A DNA stretch of 64,000 nucleotides from assembly GCF_014216315.1 (NCBI RefSeq), contig NZ_CP045702.1:2666001-2730000 (forward strand). The letters are read 5' to 3'. Of this stretch, positions 1 to 8,378 are shown one piece after another. How positions within the stretch are numbered: the first letter of the stretch is position 1; every line of letters begins with the position of its first letter. The stretch is from Streptomyces finlayi (lineage in GTDB: Bacteria > Actinomycetota > Actinomycetes > Streptomycetales > Streptomycetaceae). The position numbers and the translations under genes were made by a program. Below the pieces are notes generated by a model that searched no databases, was not told the DNA's origin, and saw only the letters and a list, made by a program, of their open reading frames with translations.

Positions 1-198
1 CAGCCCTGCCCTTCCCCGGGGGCGCCCCTGCCCTTCCCGGGGGGCACCCAGGAAAGCCCGCCGCCCTGTCCTTATGATGCAGCGGATGGATGCTTGTCTC
101 CCCTGTCAGGATGCGCGAGGCCTCCCCCGCGTCCGGAGGGAGTCGGCGGCCGTGCGGGAGTCCCTCGCATCGGCCGACCGAAAACACGAGGCAGATCT

Positions 199-1815
199 GT
201 GAACGTACGCAAGCGGTGGACAAGCACGCCCATAGGAGCCGGTCTCGCGGTGGCTCTGCTGAGCAGCTGCGGACTCCAGTCCGGAGGAAACACCGCAGGG
301 TCCGACGCCTCCATCGTCGTGGGCATGGCAGACGACGTCCTGACCCGCGATCCGGTCTCGGACGAGGTTCTGCCCCCGGATCCGGCCTCGGGCTACGACC
401 CGGGATCGTGGCTGCTGTTCAACAACGTCTTCCAGTCCCTGATCAGCTTCCCCCGGGGGAGCTCGACGCCGAAGCCGGAAGCGGCGAAGTCCTGCGCGTT
501 CGAGAACGGCAACAGGACCTACCGGTGCACGCTCCGCGACGGCCTGACGTTCAGTAACGGCAGCAGCCTCACGTCCAAGGACGTCAAGTTCTCCTTCGAC
601 CGGGCGATCAGGATCAACGATCCCGCAGGCCCCGCTCCGCTGCTCTCCACGATCGCGGAGGTCACCGCTCCGGACGCGCGGACGGTCGTCTTCCGGCTCA
701 AGGTCCCGGACGCCACATTCCCCAGCAAGATCGCCTCGGGCGCCGGCTCCATCGTGGACCACCGCACCTACCCTGCGGACAGCCTGCGCAGGGACGGCCA
801 GGCCATCGGGTCGGGGCCGTACGAACTGAAGTCCTTCGACAAGTCGAGGGCCGTCTTCTCGATCAACTCCGACTACCGGGGTACGGCGCGGGTGAAGAAC
901 TCGGGCGTCACCCTCGCCTTCTTCCAGGGCGACCAGAAGAAGTTGGCGTCGGCGCTGCGCAACGGCGACGTCGATGTCGCCTACCGCGGTCTGGCCGCGC
1001 AGGACATCGCCCAGCTGGAGGAGTCCTCCGCCGCGGCGGACAAGGGCATCGAGGTCGTCGAAGGATCGAGTGCCGAGGTCCAGCACCTGGTCTTCAACAT
1101 GAAGGACCCGGTGGTCGGAAAGCTCCCCGTGCGCAGGGCCATCGCGTACCTGGTGGACCGTGACGCCCTCGTCAGCGAGGTCTACCACTCCACGGCCTCC
1201 CCGCTGTACTCGATCATCCCGGCCGGCATCACGGCCCACAACACCGCGTTCTTCGACATGTACGGCGGGACCCCGCAGCCGGAGAAGGCCGAGCAGGCGC
1301 TGCGTGCCGCGAACATCACCGGCAAGGTGAAGCTCACCCTGTGGTCCACGCCGAGTCGCTACGGCCCCTCCACCGACAACGCGTTCCGTGCTATCGCCGA
1401 GCAGCTCAACGCGAGCGGGCTCTTCGACGCGAAGGTCACGTCGCTGCCTTTCGACGAGTACGAGGACCAGGTCGCGGCCGGTGAGCTCGGCGTCTACGTG
1501 AAGGGCTGGGTCCCGGACTACCCCGACCCGGACAACTTCACCCAGCCGTTCTTCGGAAAGGACAACGTCCTGCAGAACGGCTACGTGAACGACGACATCA
1601 CCGGCCGGATCCTCCCCGCCACCGCCGCCCTGGCCGAACGCGCCGCCACCGAGCGAGTCTTCGACGAGCTCCAGCAGGACGTGGCCGAGGACCTGCCGAT
1701 CCTGCCTCTGTGGCAGGGGAAGCAGTACGCGGCGGCGTACGAGAACGTCTCCGGCCTCCAGTGGACCCTGGACGCCTCGACGGTCTTCCGCTTCTGGGAG
1801 ATCAGCAAGTTCTAG
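199..1815 (+). CDS. ABC transporter substrate-binding lipoprotein (SBP family 5, peptide type)
   Basis: Extracellular solute-binding lipoprotein of the oligopeptide (DppA/OppA, SBP_bac_5) family, 538 aa. It should capture a peptide or similar solute outside the membrane for an ABC importer. I chose the GTG at 199 because it places a basic n-region and hydrophobic core right before the lipobox L-S-S-C, with Cys24 as the lipidation site; an in-frame ATG at 94 would add 35 unlikely residues. Family features include the N-terminal LTFSNGSSLTSKDVKFSFDRA segment and the VKGWVPDYPDPDNFTQPFF segment near the C-terminus. No permease or ATPase genes follow. The stop codon TAG (1813-1815) is shared with the left end of an IS630 element: the TA is the target site and the G is the first base of the element. 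Confidence 0.93.
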   Translation: MNVRKRWTSTPIGAGLAVALLSSCGLQSGGNTAGSDASIVVGMADDVLTRDPVSDEVLPPDPASGYDPGSWLLFNNVFQSLISFPRGSSTPKPEAAKSCAFENGNRTYRCTLRDGLTFSNGSSLTSKDVKFSFDRAIRINDPAGPAPLLSTIAEVTAPDARTVVFRLKVPDATFPSKIASGAGSIVDHRTYPADSLRRDGQAIGSGPYELKSFDKSRAVFSINSDYRGTARVKNSGVTLAFFQGDQKKLASALRNGDVDVAYRGLAAQDIAQLEESSAAADKGIEVVEGSSAEVQHLVFNMKDPVVGKLPVRRAIAYLVDRDALVSEVYHSTASPLYSIIPAGITAHNTAFFDMYGGTPQPEKAEQALRAANITGKVKLTLWSTPSRYGPSTDNAFRAIAEQLNASGLFDAKVTSLPFDEYEDQVAAGELGVYVKGWVPDYPDPDNFTQPFFGKDNVLQNGYVNDDITGRILPATAALAERAATERVFDELQQDVAEDLPILPLWQGKQYAAAYENVSGLQWTLDASTVFRFWEISKF

Positions 1816-1853
1816 TGCTGCTCCGCGTTAGTTCGTGGAGGGGTGTTGTCAGG
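1815..1853. repeat. Left terminal inverted repeat of the IS630 element
   Basis: It begins GTGCTGCTCCGCG immediately after TA (1813-1814). It matches the reverse complement of 3314-3353 except for one substitution (position 6) and one single-base indel near the inner end. The identical core covers the segment from CTCCGCGTTAG to GGGGTGTTG. Confidence 0.92.
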
Positions 1854-2940
1854 CTGCTTCCTTGAGTGGGGTGCCGTCGTAGGTCCAGCGGAAGGGCTTC
1901 GCGGTTTTGTTTCGGTTGATGATGTAGCTGTCCAGTTTGTCGATGAGGTCATCGCGGCCGGCGAAGTCGCCGTGCCGCAGGACGCTGCGGGTCAGGGCGG
2001 AGAAGACCAGCTCGACCTGGTTGAGCCACGAGGCGTGGGGCGGGGTGAAGTGCGCTGTCCAGCGTGGATGGGCCTTGAACCATGCCTTGGTGTGCTTGGC
2101 GGTGTGCGAAGAACCGTTGTCCAGCACCACGTGGATGTCCGTGCTGTCGGGGATGAGCGCGTTGATCCGGTCGAGGAATTCGGTGAAGGTCGCCGCGTTG
2201 TTGCGGGCGATCACCTCGGTGAGGACCTCGCCGGTGCGCACGTCGAGTGCGGCAACCAGGGAGGCGGTGCCGTGGCGGACGTACTCGAACTCCTGGCGGG
2301 CTGCCTGGCCTGGGGTGGTGGGGCGGCCGGGATGTTTGCGGGAGCGGGCGGCGATCGCGGTCTTCTCGTCGATCGACAGCAGCACCGCGTCCTGGGGCGG
2401 GTTGCGGTAGAGGTCGCAGATGTGCTCGGCGCGTTGCCAGAAGTCGGGGGTGTCGCGGCGGGTGAGCCAGCTGCGGACCTTGTGCGGCTTGAGGTCCAGG
2501 TCCGCCAGTATCCGCCCGATGTGGGAGGGCGAGACGGCTGCGAAGACGGTGCTGGCGACCCGCTCGGCGATTGCCCGATGGGTCCAGGTGGCCGCCGGGT
2601 GCGGTGGTTCGCTGGTCGCGGCGGCCACGATCGCCACACGTACCCGGTCGTCGTACACCTTGGGCCGGCCCGGGCGCCCGGTGTCCTTCAGGCCGTCCGG
2701 CCCGCGCTCGGCGAAGCGGCCGCGCCACTTGCGCACCGTGTTGATGGCGACGTTTAGCTCGCGTGCTATCTCCGCGTTGGTCTGGCCGCCGGCGGCCGCG
2801 AGCACGATCCTGGCCCGCAGAACGTCGCGGACCTGGGCTTTCGCTGATGCCGTCAACTGCTCCAGGGCCTTGTGCGTGGTCTCGTCCAAGGTGACGGCCA
2901 CCGCCGCGACCGCTCCGCCCGGATGCCTGCGTACGTTCAT
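1849..2940 (-). CDS. IS630 family transposase (DDE, Tc1/mariner type)
   Basis: Transposase of 363 aa that cuts and joins the element ends. The N-terminus holds a helix-turn-helix DNA-binding region (about residues 35-75, with NAEIARELNVAINTVRKW) followed by a linker rich in Gly and Pro. The catalytic DDE triad is visible as D191 in SIDEK, D274 in VVLDNGSSH and E310 in LNQVELVF, with the usual spacing, so the enzyme looks intact. The start is the ATG at 2940; the stop lies inside the left terminal repeat, as is common for compact IS elements. It is read divergently from the passenger ORF at 2980. Confidence 0.95.
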   Translation of the reverse strand: MNVRRHPGGAVAAVAVTLDETTHKALEQLTASAKAQVRDVLRARIVLAAAGGQTNAEIARELNVAINTVRKWRGRFAERGPDGLKDTGRPGRPKVYDDRVRVAIVAAATSEPPHPAATWTHRAIAERVASTVFAAVSPSHIGRILADLDLKPHKVRSWLTRRDTPDFWQRAEHICDLYRNPPQDAVLLSIDEKTAIAARSRKHPGRPTTPGQAARQEFEYVRHGTASLVAALDVRTGEVLTEVIARNNAATFTEFLDRINALIPDSTDIHVVLDNGSSHTAKHTKAWFKAHPRWTAHFTPPHASWLNQVELVFSALTRSVLRHGDFAGRDDLIDKLDSYIINRNKTAKPFRWTYDGTPLKEAA

Positions 2941-2979
2941 GATCGATGATCATGGCGGCTAGCCTGCGGACCGGGCAGG

Positions 2980-3318
2980 ATGGGGTCCGTGCCGAAGAAC
3001 CCACCCGACTCGATGCAGCACCACCTGCGCGTTCGTCTGAACGCCCGAGCCAAGGACCGCTGGCCGCAACTGGCCCGCGTCGAGGTCCGCTTCCGCACCG
3101 GATTCGCTTACGTGAGCGGCGAGTTGGAGGACGGCGAGCAGATCCCCCTGTGTCGCCTGCGCTTCACCGGAGTCCTGCACACCTGGGGCTTCGCCCTCTA
3201 CCTGGCCAGCCGCAACACCTACCAGGACAACATCCTGCCCACCGGCCTGCCCTTCGGCAGCCCCGAGGACTGCCTGGACTGCGCCTGCTACCTCTACCTC
3301 GGCGACCAGCCAGCCTGA
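2980..3318 (+). CDS. Small passenger protein inside the IS630 element, unknown function
   Basis: A 112-codon frame between the transposase promoter side and the right terminal repeat, read away from the transposase. The protein is neutral and mixed alpha/beta in look, with LARVEVRFRTGFAYVSGEL and a C-terminal cysteine cluster (C-x2-C-x-C). I do not recognise a domain. Start alternatives are the ATG at 2980 and a GTG at 2989. Because it lies wholly inside the element it moves with it; whether it aids transposition or is cargo cannot be told from the sequence. Confidence 0.6.
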   Translation: MGSVPKNPPDSMQHHLRVRLNARAKDRWPQLARVEVRFRTGFAYVSGELEDGEQIPLCRLRFTGVLHTWGFALYLASRNTYQDNILPTGLPFGSPEDCLDCACYLYLGDQPA

Positions 3319-3353
3319 TCAACACCCCTCCACGAACTAACGCGGAGTAGCAC
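3314..3353. repeat. Right terminal inverted repeat of the IS630 element
   Basis: It is the reverse complement of the left end with one substitution and one extra base. It is followed directly by TA at 3354-3355 and then by regulator coding sequence. Confidence 0.92.
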
Positions 3354-3355
3354 TA

Positions 3356-4256
3356 GCTGCGAGGCGATCGCCTTGTCCGCGACCCCGGCGACGACCAGGG
3401 ACAGCAGATACCGCTCGTCGTCGGCGACGTTCGCACCGGGCCGCGGACTGCCGCCGAAGTCGGCCAGCTCACCGGAGTCCGTGACGTGCAGCGGCGACGC
3501 CGCCGCCCACTGGCTCTCGAACAGCGCGATCAGCGCGTCGAGCAGACTGCTGCCCCGCACCACCGCGGCTGTCGGCTCACCCAGCGCATCCCCCGAACCG
3601 CCCTGCATCAGCGGACAGATGGCCATCGAACCGTCCGCGATCACCAACCGCACCGGCAGCGTCCCGGTAGCCCGCGCCTGCTCACCCGCACAGATGCTCC
3701 GGGCAACGTTATCGACCATGCCGGGCTCCTCCAGCAGCGCGCGCTCGTAGATCGCCTCGTACCGCACCCCACGGGCGAGCAGCTCCCACTCCTCGTCGTT
3801 GTCCTCCGCCGGCATGGCCACATGGCCGGCCTTGCACAACCACCGCATCTCATGCGCCCCGTACGCCATATGACGCAGCCGCTGCCGGATCACACTCGCC
3901 CCCGTGATCACCTCGACGAGCTGCCCCGCGTCATGCCGCCGCCCCCCGGCCCGGTACTCCTCGGTGAGCTGCTCCACCCCCCGCCGCGCCGACTCCAGCG
4001 CCTCATGCCCACGCAGCAGCAGCGGCCGCAGCGCCGCATCGGGCGCCACCGGCACATAGCGGACCGCGCCCCCCGTCGGCGAAGCGGCCAGCCGCCCCAC
4101 CAGACCCTTGTCATGGAGGGAGGCCAACACCCGGTGGGCCTGCGTCACTTCGAGCCCCAGCTGCTCCGCGATCACTGCGGCATCAGCCTCACGCACCCCT
4201 ACGAGGAAGCGGTACACCCGCTCCTCCCCCGCCCCGATTCCCGCGGCTTCCAGCAT
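3356..4256 (-). pseudogene. LuxR-type transcriptional regulator, 3' end lost at the IS630 element
   Basis: About 300 codons remain. The start is the ATG at 4256, preceded by AGAGG. The N-terminal part looks like a TrmB/MarR-type winged helix (residues 10-60, VYRFLVGVREADAAVIAEQLGLE). The C-terminus reads DDERYLLSLVVAGVADKAIASQL, the first two helices of a LuxR-family helix-turn-helix, and then enters the IS at TA 3354-3355. In related regulators about 45 more residues with the recognition helix follow. Read-through into the IS adds some 20 foreign residues, so DNA binding should be lost. The missing 3' part is not present to the left of the IS, which argues for an IS-linked deletion or rearrangement. 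Confidence 0.88.
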
Positions 4257-4397
4257 GTGTCCGCCTCTCACGACGCCCCCCACCCACCCCAACCGATGTA
4301 CCACCCACCGGACACAGCGTGATCCAACCACACCCGCACACCGGGACGATGGCCGCACTATCACGCACGACGCCCATCCGACTCCGAGACGCACAAA

Positions 4398-5330
4398 GTG
4401 GCGGCGAGCGGACATGTCGCTTCTTCGTCAGGCGCGGCCGTAACGCCGGACACCGAAGGCGGATACGCCCGGCTGACGCGCTCGCCGATGCAGCCGACGG
4501 CGTACTTCGCCTTCGACCGTGTGGTCCTGCCGCGCTCCCGGACCGAGTACGTCTCCTCGGACGTGCCCACCTGGGAAGCGGTGAAGGCAGGCCCCGTGTG
4601 GACGGCGGACGGCTCCTGGAAGATGACGAACACCTCGACGCTCAAGGCCGGACAGCGCGTGCACCGCGACTGGAACAAGGCCGTGGTCCGCACCGCCCTG
4701 CCGGACGCACAGCCCAACTCGGCCGTCCGGCTGGGCGACGTCGGTGTCATCTCGTCGGCCGGTCTGCTCGACACCGCGGCGGACCAGTACTTCTCCGCCG
4801 AATCCGGCACCGACAAGGCGCTGTCCACTGTCTACCGGGACGGCACGCTCCTCGGCAGCGCCCGTTCGGCACCCGTCGCCTTCCCGATGGCGGCACAGCG
4901 CGCCGAGTACCGCGTGGTCACCGACGTGCAGCGGTACGCCCCCGGCTGGACGACCTCCACCAAGGTGCGCACCGACTGGTCCTTCCACTCCGAGCGGAAG
5001 GAGGGAATGCCCCTGCTCCCCGTCCTGTCGGTCGACTACCGGCTCGACGTCGACCGGGCCAACAGCGCCCGGCCGCACTCCACCACCCGCATCGGACTGG
5101 GCGTGCGCTACCCCAAGGGCCTGAACGGCCTGAAGCTCGCCGGGGCGAAGCTGTGGACCTCGTACGACGACGGCGCCACCTGGCGGCAGGTCCGCCTCGA
5201 CGGCGACCTCGACGGCACGATCGGCAACCCCGCGAAGGCGGGCTTCGTGTCGCTGCGCGTCCAGGCCACCGACGCGGACGGCAACACCGTCGAGCAGACC
5301 GTGACCCGCGCCTACCAGGTCCGCCGCTGA
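4398..5330 (+). pseudogene. C-terminal fragment of a subtilisin-like (S8) secreted peptidase
   Basis: A 310-codon open frame whose product resembles the long beta-rich C-terminal part of Streptomyces S8-family secreted proteases: YFAFDRVVLPRSRTEYVS, AGQRVHRDWNKAVVRTALP, LWTSYDDGATWRQV and a C-terminal AGFVSLRVQATDADGN followed by VTRAY. The catalytic Asp, His and Ser region, the propeptide and the signal peptide are absent, and the frame is closed by a TGA at 4320-4322. The only usable start, GTG at 4398, has no clear ribosome site. I read it as a 5'-truncated gene. Assignment is from recalled family appearance and should be checked by a protein search. Confidence 0.72.
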
Positions 5331-5443
5331 CCACTACCGCCGACCACCACCTCCGACCCGTGCCGGGGCGCCTGCACCGCAGGCTCCCCGGCGCTCGCGT
5401 CCACCGGTTCCGCCCACGCCACGTGCGCGTACCCCGTCTCGGT

Positions 5444-5614
5444 TCAGGTGATCTGCTGCGTGGCCGGTTCACGGATTTCGGGTGGCAGCGCCTCGTCCGC
5501 GGCCAGCCGGGCCAGGGCCTCACGGCTCTGCGGGATCTCGGCCGTGTGGCCCAGTGCCCACACGGCCTGCTCGGCGGCCATGCCGCGCTGGGCGTACCGT
5601 TCGGCCAGCTCCAT
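5444..5614 (-). pseudogene. Short gene fragment, paralogous to the fragment at 10950-11142
   Basis: A 56-codon minus-strand frame (MELAERYAQRGMAAEQAVWALG..., ending in ATQQIT and TGA). It aligns over about 45 residues with the truncated frame at 10950-11142: ELAE.YA.RGMAAE.AVWAL and TAE.P.SR.ALARLA.DEALPPE.RE. The ATG has no ribosome-binding site, so it is more likely a remnant than a gene. Function unknown. Confidence 0.5.
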
Positions 5615-5719
5615 GTCGCCGCACAGACTCCGCAGACGGACTCCGCCGCCCGAACAGGGGGCTCCCGCGCGCGCTCTTGACCGCGCACCGTCAGAGCCCT
5701 ACTCTCCCAGCACACCGTA

Positions 5720-5732
5720 AGGAAACTTTCCT
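5720..5732. promoter_or_regulatory. GAAACTTTC palindrome, possible sugar-responsive operator
   Basis: AGGAAACTTTCCT is a perfect 6-bp inverted repeat around a central C, located about 108 bp upstream of the Tat-exported lyase-like gene at 5840. GAAA-N-TTTC palindromes are known in front of Streptomyces xylanase and other glycan-degrading genes. Binding protein unknown. Confidence 0.5.
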
Positions 5733-5743
5733 AACAGTTACTC

Positions 5744-5777
5744 AGGGGCGCACACCCCCCAAAGGATGTGCGCCCCT
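5744..5777. other. Hairpin in the leader region of the gene at 5840
   Basis: AGGGGCGCAC (5744-5753) pairs with GTGCGCCCCT (5768-5777) across a 14-nt loop. It lies between the GAAACTTTC palindrome and the start codon and may be a leader structure or a leftover terminator. Confidence 0.4.
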
Positions 5778-5839
5778 CAGGGATGCGCCCCTCCCACCAG
5801 CAGCACATCAGCCCGCCTCACACAGCGAGGAGATCTCTG

Positions 5840-6802
5840 ATGTCCCCCACCCACTCCGACAGCCACCCCTGCAGAACCTCCCGCCGCGGTCTTCTCGGCG
5901 CGGCGGTCGGCGGTCTGGCCGCAGCCGCGCTGCCCGCCTCGCTCCGGTTGCCGGCCGCGACCGCGGCGGCCCAACCGCTCGCCGGTTCCTGGACGTTGCG
6001 CTGGGCACCCTCTCCGGCAGCCGTGGGTCTCGGCGCGTTCGAGACCCTTGAGGACGACCGGGCCGACTCCCACTCGGCGGGCCGGCCGCACATCTACCCC
6101 GTGAGCGACACCTTCCGGTTCAACATGCACACGGCCGACCGGGACACCTCCACGGACCGTCAGCGCCAGGAAGTGACCGGCATGCGCACGTCCAGCAGTT
6201 CGTATCTGAACTGGCTGCCGGGCGAGACGTGGCGCACGACGTACCAGATGTACATTCCCGGCTCACTGAAGGCGACCACGTCCTTCACGCACATCATGCA
6301 GACCAAGCAGCCCGGCACCGGCACCTCACCCATCACCGTGATGTCGCTGCGCCGGGTGAACGGGGTGCAGACCATCGAACTGAAGCTGTTCGAGTCGAAC
6401 GTCCTCGTCGGCCGCACCGACCTCGCCCCGCTGCACGACTCCTGGGTCGACGTCGACTTCCAGATGAAGATCGGCGACGGCACCGCCGGCAGCGTGCGCT
6501 GGATCCTCCGCAAGGACGGCGTCACACTCCTCGACGCGAGCAGGACGGGTGTCGACACGTTCCTCCTGGAGCGGGTGCGGCCCAAGTGGGGTATCTACCG
6601 CTCGCTCGGCGACACGTCCGGTTCGCTGCAGGACTGCTACCTGCTGCTGCGGAACATGCGCGGCTACCAACTGGTCGACGGCCCCGCCGCAGCCGACTAC
6701 CAGGCCGAGGACGCCTTCGTCTCGCGGGGCCTCGTCGAGTCCGACCACTCCGGCTACTCCGGAACCGGCTTACCGAACGTCGACAAGATCACTGTCAGTT
6801 GA
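5840..6802 (+). CDS. Tat-exported polysaccharide lyase-like protein with a damaged C-terminal CBM
   Basis: 320 aa, start at ATG 5840 with GAGGAG upstream. A twin-arginine signal (TSRRGLLGAAVGG) opens the protein, so it is exported folded. The body (residues 45-275) is a beta-rich fold that looks like the heparin lyase I/concanavalin class seen in Streptomyces Tat proteins (RQRQEVTGMRTSSSSYLNW, ETWRTTYQMYIP, RPKWGIYRSLGD). The tail begins like a family 35/6 carbohydrate-binding module (YQAEDAFVSRGLVESDHSGYSG) and ends like one (LPNVDKITV) but the roughly 100 residues between are missing. It is thus in frame but with a non-functional binding module. The likely substrate, a plant or microbial polysaccharide, is inferred. 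Confidence 0.75.
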   Translation: MSPTHSDSHPCRTSRRGLLGAAVGGLAAAALPASLRLPAATAAAQPLAGSWTLRWAPSPAAVGLGAFETLEDDRADSHSAGRPHIYPVSDTFRFNMHTADRDTSTDRQRQEVTGMRTSSSSYLNWLPGETWRTTYQMYIPGSLKATTSFTHIMQTKQPGTGTSPITVMSLRRVNGVQTIELKLFESNVLVGRTDLAPLHDSWVDVDFQMKIGDGTAGSVRWILRKDGVTLLDASRTGVDTFLLERVRPKWGIYRSLGDTSGSLQDCYLLLRNMRGYQLVDGPAAADYQAEDAFVSRGLVESDHSGYSGTGLPNVDKITVS

Positions 6803-6845
6803 CTCCCCACCTGCCCCTCACCTGACCCCCCACCGCGAGGACACC

Positions 6846-6932
6846 ATGCGCAGACACCTGTCAGCTCTTCTCGCCGGCACGTTGGTCGCCGGTCTCGGAT
6901 TCGGCCTCATCCCGGCTTCCGGCACGAGCTGA
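6846..6932 (+). pseudogene. Orphan signal peptide, 5' remnant of a secreted protein gene
   Basis: A 28-codon frame preceded by GAGG that encodes little more than a Sec signal peptide (MRRHLSALLAGTLVAGLGFG, then LIPASGTS and TGA). No mature domain follows; the next open region is a minus-strand gene. It probably marks the start of a deleted secreted enzyme gene. Confidence 0.55.
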
Positions 6933-6987
6933 GGACCACGCCCGACCCGAACGACACCACCTCACCGGCCGCGGAGCCGGAGGCCGA

Positions 6988-7596
6988 TCACGCCTCCGGC
7001 CCCGTGGCGTCGGTGCGGGTGGTGTGGGTGGTGTGTGTGCGGGCGGTGTGGGCGGCATCGGCGGTGTCGGTGCGGGCGGTGACGTCGAATCCTCCGGCCG
7101 CCCCCGTCACCGCGGCGAAGAGCCTGAACGGCTCCTCCCGGTGCGCCTGTGCGAGGCCGACCGCGACACTGCGCGCGTCGGCCTCCCAGACGTACAGGTC
7201 GTCGAACCCGAGCTCCCAGAGCGCCTCGAAGAGCGGTGGCAGGGCCCGCCCCTCCTGGTCCCGCCGCACATACGTCGGAGCTGGCGACACGGTGGCGTAC
7301 GGCCCCCAGCGTTTCCGCAGAGCGAGCACCACACCCCACAGTTCGGTCTCGAACTCCTCGCGCGTCGCGTCCCGTACCGACCCGTCGTCGCCCTCGTCGC
7401 CCTCGTCGTCCTCGTGGGGGCCGTGGAAGTCCCGGCTGACCCGCAGGACGACCACGGCGAAGTCCTCGCCCGAGGCCGAGTGACGAGGGTCCGCGCAGCC
7501 CGGCCACGGAGGGGTGTACGGGCCCGCCCGCAGCGCCTCGACCGCCGCGACGTTCCCGTCCACGGCGGCCTTGAACTCCAGGGGATCCGTCACCAC
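6988..7596 (-). CDS. Protein of unknown function coupled to the Imm52 gene, possible second immunity factor
   Basis: 203 aa from GTG 7596 (or GTG 7593, which overlaps the TGA of the Imm52 gene as GTGA). There is no separate ribosome site, so translation is likely coupled. The protein is acidic, with LWGVVLALRKRWGPYATV, an FEALWELGFDDLYVWEADAR segment and a low-complexity Thr/His/Ala tail encoded by GTGGTG-like repeats. I do not recognise a domain. Its place as third gene of a toxin-immunity operon suggests a role in immunity or toxin handling; this is inference. Confidence 0.65.
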   Translation of the reverse strand: MVTDPLEFKAAVDGNVAAVEALRAGPYTPPWPGCADPRHSASGEDFAVVVLRVSRDFHGPHEDDEGDEGDDGSVRDATREEFETELWGVVLALRKRWGPYATVSPAPTYVRRDQEGRALPPLFEALWELGFDDLYVWEADARSVAVGLAQAHREEPFRLFAAVTGAAGGFDVTARTDTADAAHTARTHTTHTTRTDATGPEA

Positions 7597-8318
7597 GTGG
7601 GCCGGTCGAACGGGACGGCCAACGGCTCCAGCGCCCCCGCCGAGCGCAGTTCCCTGTTGACCTCGATGACCGTCTCGTCCGACGGGGACTCGGTACCGCC
7701 CCGTGTGAGGTCGATGATCAGACCACCGTCCGCGGTGCGGGTGTACGTCCCCGGCAGTCCGTCGGGCGCGATTCCCGCACGGCGGGCGGAGAGGTGGACG
7801 GCCCGGCCGCAGCGGGGAGCGGAGTTCGCCAGGTCGAAGTGGGCCGACACGGCTCGGTACTGGGACCTGTTGTAGACCTGCCCGAAATCGATGTCCCACG
7901 CCTGCGCGACGACCCGCAGAATCTCCGGGGCACGCCGGATCACCTCCGCGGTCTCGTCCACCACGCCCGAACGGAAGGACAGTACGGCCGAGTTGGTGAC
8001 GTACGGCGAGGAGCCACCCGCGTGGACGGCCGAGCTCACCTTCGCGCGGTCGCGATTGTGCGCCCACAGAGACGTCCCGTAACCCACCACATCCAGGTCA
8101 GGCCCGGTGCTCTGCCGCTCGATGTACTCGGTCAGCGCCGGAACCGCAGGGATCAGCAGAGGATCGGAGGGGGTCCCGTCCCCTGCCTCGTGCCAGTCAT
8201 GGAAAGATCCGGCGTCGATCCGCTCCAGCTCTGCGAGCGTGGTGCACCACCGCTCGGCGATCGACTGCGGGCTCTCTTCCCGAGTGCCCCAGAAACCATT
8301 GACGACGACATCCAGCAC
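7590..8318 (-). CDS. Imm52-family immunity protein
   Basis: 242 aa starting at GTG 8318 with GGGGAGAG upstream, 60 bp after the toxin gene. The product begins LDVVVNGFWGTREESPQSIAE, includes WHEAGDG and a C-terminal half (YTRTADGGLIIDLTRGGTESPSDE), matching in my reading the Imm52 family that accompanies Tox-REase-5 toxins. It should bind and block the nuclease domain of the neighbouring toxin in the producing cell. Family assignment rests on context and recalled motifs. Confidence 0.75.
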   Translation of the reverse strand: MLDVVVNGFWGTREESPQSIAERWCTTLAELERIDAGSFHDWHEAGDGTPSDPLLIPAVPALTEYIERQSTGPDLDVVGYGTSLWAHNRDRAKVSSAVHAGGSSPYVTNSAVLSFRSGVVDETAEVIRRAPEILRVVAQAWDIDFGQVYNRSQYRAVSAHFDLANSAPRCGRAVHLSARRAGIAPDGLPGTYTRTADGGLIIDLTRGGTESPSDETVIEVNRELRSAGALEPLAVPFDRPTW

Positions 8319-8378
8319 GACACTCTCCCCGGGCTTCGGCGGTGCGTTCCCACCGTGTGGTCGATCGGTGTTCTGCGT

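Larger units (their letters stand above)
1815..3353. mobile_element. IS630-family insertion sequence with a passenger ORF
   Basis: An element of 1539 bp bounded by near-perfect terminal inverted repeats of about 39-40 bp and flanked by the dinucleotide TA on both sides (1813-1814 and 3354-3355), which is the target duplication expected of IS630/Tc1-mariner elements. It contains a minus-strand DDE transposase and a divergent plus-strand 112-codon ORF. The left flank is the stop codon of a peptide-binding protein gene and the right flank is the interior of a LuxR-type regulator. The missing 3' end of that regulator is not found on the left side, so this is not a simple insertion into one gene. 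Confidence 0.93.

Noticed and set aside
1..198. Imperfect repeats CCCTGCCCTTCCCCGGGGG at 4-46 and a TATGAT at 73-78
   Set aside because: They may belong to a terminator of an unseen gene and a promoter, but no -35 partner or stem could be fixed.
4319..5680. A 453-codon frame overlapping the protease fragment
   Set aside because: It is Arg/Pro/Ala-rich shadow sequence; the 4398-5330 frame matches a known secreted protease tail.
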